Positions 55,978-64,000 of a DNA stretch of 64,000 nt are shown piece after piece. The notes beneath the pieces were generated by a model. It saw only the letters and a list, made by a program, of their open reading frames with translations, was not told the DNA's origin and made no database searches. Numbering within the stretch: position 1 is the first letter of the stretch; each line of letters begins with the position of its first letter. Origin of the DNA: Mnemiopsis leidyi (taxonomy: Eukaryota; Ctenophora; Tentaculata; Lobata; Bolinopsidae); contig JH152669.1 of NCBI GenBank assembly GCA_000226015.1, positions 135,258-199,257 of the forward strand. Reading direction: 5' to 3'. A program made the position numbers and the translations under genes.

Positions 55978-57396
55978 CTCTGATTTGAATTCATCGTACA
56001 TGTGATACTTCTTAAGTTCTTCATCTAGTGACCGTTCTAGTTCTTCAAACTCAACTGACTGTTAGATTGAAATTGAATTTAGGAGTTTATCGACAGAAAG
56101 AATTGGTTACTATTAAGTCAATACAGTTAGCAGTGGTTATTGAAGTCAGATCGTATAAGTAACTCTGGCCCGCTGGCCGCTTGTATCAATAGACGAAAAG
56201 GAAAAGAGGCTAAATAACTACTAGATGCCTAGATAACTACACTTAACTTACATTAGCAACAACGCCGTATTTCTGCATTGTCCGAACTTGTTGCTCAAAA
56301 CTCCACAAAACGTCCTCATGCGAGCCGTGAACATAGCTACTTGCATCAGAGAAATTGTCCCCTGAAAGTGGAAGATGTTTGGTAAATAACATGAAAACAA
56401 ACTGCCAGCGTTTTTGAGGGACCTTGCAGCGATAATAGGAGGGCTTAACAATTTGACAACTATTTATGAAAATTCAAGTTTGTTTTAAAGTCACCGTTAT
56501 GCGACTTAATGGCAATACAATCAATATCTTACTTTTTACGAAAGGCTTTGTTTCCAGGGGAGAAATTTTCATATTAGCAAAAACGAGAAGATGGGACAAA
56601 TCAGAACACAAAAAAATGAAAGGTACTGCTACTTGGGGTAAAGCCTATTCCTTCTATCTTTTATAAAACAACCTGCACATACTTGGTTGCCAAGAGAACG
56701 GGTAATTTCAATGATGAATGCAATACGTTAGTATGCGTTATGACACAACTGAATTTTAAACGGTTTGCAAGCTGGGTGCGGTGTAAATTAGCGCCTACAA
56801 TGGTTACCACGAAGCAATGACCTGGCGGGTAACAAAGCGCCCATCTGACGGGAATTACAATCATTGTAACAAATATATACTGTCTGGGTAAGAATTGATA
56901 AAATGATAATGTTCTTATCACCAGGTTTTGTAATCTAATTAAGTGATTTGCGTACTTGGGGTATATGTTACACGTTGGTTTTTTGGAAAGTAGGTAATGT
57001 ATTACATATCTGTGTACGTGTGTTGTGAAACAATGTGGATTGCAATACATTAGACAAAAATGGTGTGGGGGGGGGCTAAAACTACTGGACAATATCTCGA
57101 TATCTTTATGTAGGTTGCAGAAAAGTAGTAAAAAATCAAGTGGAAAATTTCCAAGCAAAGCAGTACCACTACAGCACTACATCAATGATGTAGTGGTACA
57201 TCATGACTACATTGTGACAAGATTATGACAGGGTTTTGAAAAGATTATGACAAGATTATGACATGGACAAGATTATGACAAGATTATGAGAAGATTATTA
57301 CTCACCATTAGGATCGTTAGTGTTGTAATCTGGTTCCTCTACATCATATCCCTTCAGTTTATAAGGTGAGGACGTGTACTTAATCAGACCATTCAT
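55978..57396 (-). CDS. Upstream delta-catenin exons with the N-terminal coiled coil
   Basis: Three phase-consistent exons: 57396-57306 (MNGLIKYTSSPYKLKGYDVE...), 56361-56252 (...HEDVLWSFEQQVRTMQKYG...) and 56058-55978 (SVEFEELERSLDEELKKYHM...). SVEFEELERSLDEELKK has heptad spacing and resembles the N-terminal coiled coil of p120-type catenins (EAQFEKLTRALEEERR). The block ends in phase 0, whereas the exon at 49098 needs phase 2, so it must splice to an exon I have not found, or skip to the phase-0 exon at 43932. The 5' exon may extend to an acceptor-like CTAG at 57429. It could also belong to a separate transcript. Confidence 0.55.
57214..57299. repeat. ACAAGATTATG tandem repeat beside the exon 57306 donor
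   Basis: About six 11-bp units; on the minus strand the array starts within 8 bp of the donor AATG|GTGAGT. Confidence 0.88.
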
Positions 57397-57443
57397 TGGC
57401 AGCTTTCTCTTTTCTCTCGTACATAAAGCTAGATATAGGGGTA

Positions 57444-59575
57444 AATTGTAAAGATAGCTCAAACTTCACGACAAATTTAATTTCGAGTGCAAGAAATCAG
57501 GATTTAAACTTTGGAAAATGAATGTGAGAAAGCCGATTAGAGATAAGATAATTAATTACCTTTTCTCAAGGTACAATCTTTAAAATGTTAACAAGCAATA
57601 GTACACTTTTAAGTATCTGTCAGAAATAAGAAATGTACGTGAACTAAAATCTAAAACTTTGTTGACCTCGGTTTAAAACTGCATGACAAGTACAAAGTAG
57701 CTTAGTAGCCGAGAAGCGATATTTTTATTTGAATTCCGACAAACGTTTGTTGTCACTTCTCAGAGAAAACAGTCTGAACTAAAACGACTTTGTAGCTCAC
57801 AAGCTGGATAAAACAAAAAAATCATCTGCCTAAAGACAATAAATTTAAACAAGTGAAAGACAAGGGAAGAAGCACGTGACCTCGTGTAAAAAGATAAAAG
57901 GATGGAAAAGATAGCGCAATGTTCTAATAGCATGAAAGTAGCCAAATAACCCAGACAAGTCTAGCAATTAGCTCACGGAGAATGGTAATTAAGCCATTAA
58001 GCAGCGATTATGTCCTGACTAGGAATACTGGATTGCGTACAATACCATTAAGAGTTTTATTGGATAGGATGACTTGAGGTACATTTACACGAGAACATTC
58101 TTTACGCTAACGTAGTAAAATATAGTTCAGGTAACAGACTACACGGATAATTAGAATATAGTCGGATTTTATTTGATTTATCGCCATTAAATGCAAAGAT
58201 AGAATCAAATTACATCCAGGCTTTATAGTTTAAATACATAAGAGAGTGGCTATAGACTGTATTAAACATCCAGCACAGAACTCAGGCAATGACTAATGTG
58301 CTATAAATAGAAAGTCCAGCTTTATCTGGCAATGTAAGAGTGTTGTTTTTTAGACTAATGATTAATAACGGAATAATTTGGAGCATCTACAGTTTCCTAG
58401 ATCATTATCAAAATTCTTAAAGGACAAATGCTCGGTCTTGAAGTCCGGTAAACAGCTCTCTACCAAAGGACTTGCCACCTAATTGTAATTAAAAGTTTTT
58501 TCTGTAGACTAATTACACAATTACACTACACACACACGTTCAGATACACACTGGCACGGCTGGCACATGGGTACCAGAGTTAAAATAAGAGAGAGAGAGA
58601 GAGTGATACATGATTCATACAAAATACACACATGATGTCAAGAAAAGTCTTGGACAGAAAACTCTTGACTGGTAGTGATGCCCTACAATTTAAGTTTTGT
58701 AAATAATACTTTACACAAGCCGCAGCTGTAGATACACCTCAAACAATGTCAAATTTGAGCAAAAAGTGCAGTTAAATGTCAATTTTGTGACTCGTGAAAC
58801 CTAAATCTTTAAAATAACAATGTTACAATACTTAAGTAAGCAGAACGTGCATTAATGTGACGGTATCAAGAATTTGAGAAGTAAACTTCAATAAGAAAGT
58901 ACAGCCGCCATGCAATTAGAAATGTGCTATCTGATGATTTTATTTGTGTGAACGAAGTGTAGTATTGGAGGAATCTTAGGAATCTCAAAGTTTAAAATAA
59001 TCCGTCTGATATTCCATCGTTCATCGACATTTATAGTCGCCACCTTATATAAAGCACATTTGTTGATTTGACAGTTCTAAGATTTTATGTTTACCCCTCC
59101 GAGCAAAAACATGTTCATCATCTTCGTTCTTCACGCTCAATTAAAACAAGCTGGGCAATCCAAAAAGTAACATTTCCGACAAATCCAGACGCGGGAAGTT
59201 TGTCGGAAGTGAAACTTCCACATGTCAACTTGGTCAAATCTAGTGACAAGGCCACTGTAAACTGCATGTCATGATGTACGTTTGTAAAACTTTCAACAAT
59301 CTCTGTGTTCAGTTACCAAGAATCGTGTGTTACAAGTAGTCAACCATATTTCCTCGATCTAGGGAGAGATTTGAAAAGGAGAAAGTTAAACTCGGCCCCG
59401 ATTCTAACACAGTATATCAACCTACTAGGTACTCTACTACAGTGTATCAATCTACTTGTTGCTAAGGTGAAATACCTTGGTAAGCTGGTTTAGTAAGTGA
59501 ACTAGATTTAGAAGCACAATGACTTGTAGCCTTAATTGTATCTAAAAAGTAGGAGTAAAGAGTTGTGGCTCATTT
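57444..59575. other. No recognised gene
   Basis: AT-rich; may hold 5' exons or promoter of the delta-catenin gene, but I see no exon I can defend. A short (GA)n lies at 58588-58603. Confidence 0.4.
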
Positions 59576-59716
59576 CAGTGTGCAATACAGTGTGCAATAA
59601 CAGTGTGCAATACAGTGTGCAATACAGTGTGCAATACAGTGTGCAATAACAGTGTGCAATACAGTGTGCAATACCAGTGTGCAATACAGTGTGTAATAAC
59701 AGTGTGCAATACCAGT
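59576..59716. repeat. 12-13 bp tandem repeat CAGTGTGCAATA
   Basis: About eleven copies with an occasional extra AC. The open frame CNTVCNTVCN is a by-product. Confidence 0.95.
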
Positions 59717-59947
59717 GAAATACAGTTGACTGTTGACTGTTGTAGCAGTGTAGAACTAGAGTGTGTGTATGAAGTTAAGAAGGTAATGCTTGTGATGTGT
59801 TGCTTTAGTCTTCACCACTACACTACAAGATCTTCACCACTACAAGATCGTGCCTCCAACAAGCTGTGTAGCAATGCAAACAGTCCAGCAGTATTTCTGC
59901 AACACATTAACGAGCTTTAGCCAGAAAAGTAGAAGTTTTAACCTTAA

Positions 59948-60232
59948 TTCTTTAAACTACTAGCAATAACTAAGTCCTATATTTAGTATTCAGATTTGTT
60001 ATTATTCTTTAAACTACTAGCAATAACTAAGTCCTATATTTAGTATTCAGATTTGTTATTATTCTTTAAACTACTAGCAATAACTAAGTCCTATATTTAG
60101 TATTCAGATTTGTTATTATTCTTTAAACTACTAGCAATAACTAAGTCCTATATTTAGTATTCAGATTTGTTATTATTCTTTAAACTACTAGCAATAACTA
60201 AGTCCTATATTTAGTATTCAGATTTGTTATTA
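59948..60232. repeat. 57-bp tandem array, five near-identical copies
   Basis: Unit starts TTCTTTAAACTACTAGCAAT and ends CAGATTTGTTATTA. The copies are identical or nearly so, which points to recent expansion. Confidence 0.97.
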
Positions 60233-60588
60233 CCGGAAAATTTGTCATTGTCTGCACGGCCCAAACAAGCAAGATGTTATTTCTCATCGTTTTAAACAAC
60301 CTTTCACACCAAGTTTTTATCTTGTCACAGAAAAGGAGCAGGACTGCATCACAGAAAGTCCAGAGTGAGAAAGCAAGCACACAACAAACTCAGTCAAAGA
60401 GAGAAGAACAGCACAAAACAACGGCAGTTATCGACCAATTAGAAGACTCAGATCTCCATCATCTTTAAGTACTTACACTTTTGTGTGCTACATAATCAAT
60501 TCTGATTGGTTTAGATAGTTCTAAAGACGATATCATGTTACTCGCAGGGATGGTGTTATACTGTTACAGAGTAGTGCTCATATCACTT

Positions 60589-60646
60589 TATAATTAGGAT
60601 CTAGGTGTAATCACATAATTAGGATCTAGGTGTAATCACATAATTA
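60589..60646. repeat. 25-bp direct duplication
   Basis: ATAATTAGGATCTAGGTGTA plus ATCAC, twice, then a diverged third start. Confidence 0.9.
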
Positions 60647-60739
60647 CGGAGCGTGGTGTCCCTAATTAGCGCTGCATGGAGACTGAATTGTACGCAGATT
60701 ATAGGTTGGTAACTGCTGGCTTGTTGATGGACAGATACT

Positions 60740-60950
60740 GATAAACGTAGATCGCGTAACTAAACGTTACTTCACTTAACTTAGTGTAACTAACGTAACT
60801 ACTTGTGTAACTACACGTAACTAAGTGTAACTACACGTAACTAAGTGTAACTAACGTAACTAAGTGTAACTAACGTAACTTAGTGTAACTACACGTAACT
60901 AAGTGTAACTACACGTTACTAAGTGTAACTAAGTGTAGCAAGACATAACT
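60740..60950. repeat. GTAACTAAGTGTAACTACAC tandem repeat
   Basis: About ten units of 10-20 bp with GTAACT as the common core. Confidence 0.92.
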
Positions 60951-61990
60951 TCATCTCTACAAGGTTGGGACAAGGTAAATATTGATCCAATTTACAGATA
61001 TTCATTTGGGGCGAGGAGCAAGAAAAACATTATTAACACTTTTTCTCTTTGGTTGACTAAACAAATGTGATACAAATCTGCGAGTGAAAAACATGAAATA
61101 GACCATGTTGACATTCAAAGTTTGAAACCGATAAATGGAACACACGATTGAGCAAGGGAAACGAGCGCGTCGCAGAATGGAATTAGACAATAAAAGAAAA
61201 TCACAAAATTATCAATAATTCTCCTGCAGAACTGATAATTGCTGACGATGACTTTACCTGTAAAATGTAAAGGTCATAAATAACAACTAAACAATGGTTG
61301 GAAACAGGAATACAGGAAGATCGGTAAGATTCTAACGTAAACAGTTACAAGCCATGTCTCCAGCTAGATTTCATTGCACGGAAAGTGAGAAAAAATTAGA
61401 CGAGTTACATGAGTCCATCGGTCGCCCATAGTTCGATGAACAGGTCATAGTTAAAAAAAGAGTAACGATTATAACGACTGAGAAAGGTATTTTTTGGGAA
61501 GGGTTACAAATTTTTCGTATTATGTGACAGCGAGTGTCTAATGAGAAGTCGAGCACGGCAAATCAATATCAAGCAAAGTTATCACATGATAGAAACGATT
61601 TTTGATCTCTCTAACAATGCATTTACTTATTACAAAGTTTAAACAATAGAGGAAGCTCAAAGTTCAGGGGCTAAGCTTAGCCAAACATGGAAATTAGATA
61701 CCTAACACAATAACTACACTTAAAGTTGAAGTATCTATATCGCACTACATGGCGCCTTGGTAGTGTACAACTAAATAACTAGAGAACAATAGAGTAGGCA
61801 GCTATTATAGCCGTATGTAACAATTAGCATTTAAACACAGTACACTGTGTTGTGTGTAATTATGTACATACCCCAGTCCCTGGATCAAGTCTAACAAATA
61901 GCAAGACTCAATACTACCGACTACAATAGAAGTTCCTATAGTTTCTATTTATGTGCTCCGATCTTGCTGTGCACCTAGTGCTGGAGATAC
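60951..61990. other. No recognised gene
   Basis: AT-rich sequence without a long frame, a splice pattern or a repeat that I can name. Confidence 0.45.
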
Positions 61991-61998
61991 CCTGCGGA

Positions 61999-62098
61999 AC
62001 TGTGACTAACCACAACTGTGACTAACCACAACTGTGACTAACCACAACTGTGACTAACCACAACTGTGACTAACCACAACTGTGACTAACCACAACTA
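61999..62098. repeat. 16-bp tandem repeat AACTGTGACTAACCAC
   Basis: About six copies in a row. Confidence 0.95.
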
Positions 62099-62117
62099 CT
62101 TTGTGAGATGAATTCAG

Positions 62118-62333
62118 CGGTGGCAGACGTCCTGCCCCAGAACATCGTGCCCTAGAGCACTGTAACCCAGGAAAAAAACCCAGCCCTAGTAACGTTCTGC
62201 TCCACAACAGACAACTTCGTTAGGGTTAGGTTAGGGTTAGGGTCATGGTCACTAGGGCAAAATCTGTAAGAAAAATGTTGTGGGGCACGATGTTGTGGGG
62301 CACGATGTTGTGGGGCAGGAACCGAATTCAGAA
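62118..62333. mobile_element. Foldback element with GCCCCA units, copy B
   Basis: Left end GTCCTGCCCCAGAACATCGT, right end ATGTTGTGGGGCAGGAAC, inverted to each other and matching copy A at 54229-54555. The middle holds TTAGGGTTAGG telomere-like repeats (62219-62243). Confidence 0.75.
62219..62243 (+). repeat. Short telomere-like (TTAGGG)n tract
   Basis: Four TTAGG(G) units in tandem, one lacking a G. It is too short to call a telomere and lies inside a foldback element. Confidence 0.85.
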
Positions 62334-63726
62334 CATAATACTATGGTACTGACTGCGATTGGTAAAAGTCGGATAGAAATTATAATAAGAAATATTCCAA
62401 TAACATGAGATAAATAACGAACAAATCAAATAAAGGATACAATTGTAACAAAAACAAATTAACACATATCAAGATATCAGATGTACGATGCAGCTACTTT
62501 AACTATGATATCTGCAAGACAGCCACGTGCAGACAGAATATTGCGACATATACAGACGACGCAGAACTTGACAATGTGGTTACAATCTAAAGAGAAGATT
62601 GCAGAGAAGTGTGTCTTGTAAGAGAACTAGTGTGTCTACTGTCTAGTGATATCTGCTTGTCAAGAGAAGATAGGGCGTGGTTACTCAGTTTACTTAGTTA
62701 CAGTTAGTGTGTATGTTTAGTGTCTGTGTCCTGTTACAAACACTTAGCTTGGGAAAAGTACACAGAACTGAGTACAGAAACTGTAAAGTTTGACATGACT
62801 AACATAACACTTAATCACCTGAACATTAAATACTTTGATACAAATAAATCTGGTAGACAATGGGACACAATAGATCAATTTCAATTAAGATCCCCAAAAC
62901 TACTAAACCTGTAGACTTTTTTTATAAGCGCGGCAAATTACTTTTAATCGATTAACTTGGCAAATAAAACAACAATTAAAGCTCAATATGAAGGTACAAA
63001 GGAAAGGTCTAACAACATAAAACACAGCTGAAGTCCAGGAAGCCAGAACCCTTGTGTGAATTAACACCTAACACAGTTCTAACATGCAACTGTAAAGGTC
63101 CACAGTCGACACTCCTCTGTAAACAACTGTAAAGTATCTGACTAGCTCATAACAGCGTCAATTATCTGAGTAGTAGAAGTGGGCAAAACAGAACTTTACA
63201 GTTCGATCAGAACAGTTCGGGCTTGTTTACTAGCTCACTCTAGGAACCGACCGGTCCAGAATTTTGGCTGCCGGACCGGAAACGGCCGGAAATGGATCTT
63301 ATTTCCGGTTAGCCGGATTTTGCCGAACCGGAAACAGGTGTTTTTTATCAAAAAATTTGGGTAGCCGAATTTGGCCGGAAATTCTATACTGGTCGTTTTT
63401 TGATCGATAATAAATTTTTGAAACTTAAAATTTGATATAGAAAAAGACCGTAACTGATCATGGGTCATAAATTTAGTAATGTAACTAATCTAATAATAGA
63501 GATAAAGTATAGACCCGGTAATCTTGAACCATTAACTTTTATATACAACGAGATTCAGTTCGTACAGTAAAATAGGGCCACACAGATGTGGTTTTCGGCT
63601 TTGACGACATAATATGATATGAGACGTGATCGGAAGTACTAACGAGAATTGGCTAACAAGTTGTACAGCTGACCGCTGGGAAGATAACGGTTCCCAAGCA
63701 GAAGAATCAATACAACAGCAGGCTTC
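62334..63726. other. No recognised gene
   Basis: A CCGGAAA/TTTCCGG-rich patch at 63255-63385 contains repeated, partly inverted GCCGGA motifs and may be a diverged repeat. Otherwise nothing recognised. Confidence 0.4.
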
Positions 63727-63812
63727 GGTCACGTGACCTCTGTATTTCGTATGATATTGCGGGGTCACGTGACCTCTGTATTTCGTATGATATTGCGGGG
63801 TCACGTGACTAA
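63727..63812. repeat. 36-bp tandem repeat headed by GTCACGTGAC
   Basis: Two full units and the head of a third, starting at 63727, 63763 and 63799. Each begins with the palindrome GGTCACGTGACC or GGTCACGTGACT (E-box core CACGTG). Confidence 0.93.
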
Positions 63813-63880
63813 ATGAGAGCCACGTGACCTAATCTGTTGCCGCAAAGTACAACTATACATGTCACATGAATGCATTCCAC

Positions 63881-64000
63881 TGGTCCCACTAAGTGGGACT
63901 GGTCCCAGTTAGTGGGACTGGTCCCAGTTAGTGGGACTGGTCCCAGTAAGTGGGACTGGTCCCAGTAAGTGGGACTGGTCCCAGTTAGTGGGACTGGTCC
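63881..64000. repeat. 19-bp palindromic satellite running off the window
   Basis: Unit GGTCCCAGTTAGTGGGACT. GTCCCA and TGGGAC are inverted copies around a 5-bp centre (GTTAG or GTAAG), so each monomer is a palindrome. About six units are visible, and the array continues past the end. Confidence 0.95.

Noticed and set aside
1-64000. CRISPR array, rRNA or functional tRNA genes
   Set aside because: Tandem arrays here have no unique spacers of CRISPR type, and no complete cloverleaf or rRNA block was seen; the only tRNA-like unit is the SINE head.

Overview
The window is nuclear DNA of an animal. The genes are split by GT-AG introns and belong to animal families: a DEG/ENaC sodium channel, a delta-catenin (p120/ARVCF/p0071 type) with an armadillo domain, and the ciliary genes CFAP46 and DYNLT1. 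Non-LTR retrotransposons, a tRNA-derived SINE, short inverted-repeat elements and many tandem repeats fill the rest. There are two assembly gaps (3275-3536 and 39933-39944). A marine invertebrate, possibly an early-branching one, is my best guess; I cannot name the phylum from sequence alone.

Layout. 1-8000: no host gene; a decayed LINE (1196-2571), CpG-rich nested repeats (2572-4215), a TA-flanked MITE (4714-5152), a LINE 3' end (5445-5835), a tRNA-Gly-like SINE (7025-7253). 8033-12965 (+): a complete 12-exon DEG/ENaC channel (515 aa by my splicing). 13709-21565 (-): CFAP46, 2566 aa, nearly all in one 7.6 kb exon, convergent with the channel gene. 22157-22501 (-): a single-exon Tctex-type dynein light chain. 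22790-31500: LINE fragments, a GC-rich foldback region, a nearly full-length CR1-like LINE (26433-30918), and five copies of a tiny inverted-repeat element. 32500-57396 (-): the delta-catenin gene; 19 phase-consistent exons (904 aa) end in the PDZ ligand DSWV, with several possible alternative first exons. A long unrecognised ORF (36440-38707) lies on the same strand inside its 6.9 kb central intron. 57400-64000: no gene recognised; many tandem repeats.

Most notable pattern: tandem arrays sit on or against splice sites. Five 5' splice sites (exons 2, 7 and 8 of the channel; two exons of delta-catenin) and one 3' splice site lie inside tandem duplications that copy the splice site itself, and several more arrays begin within a few bases of a splice site. 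The second is a family of 68-86 bp elements (TTGT...ACAA ends, 8-9 bp target duplications), one of which interrupts the LINE.

Functionally, CFAP46 (central apparatus of motile cilia) and DYNLT1 (dynein light chain) are neighbours on one strand; the channel and the junctional catenin are unrelated to them. All exon models were made by eye from splice motifs, reading phase and family resemblance.
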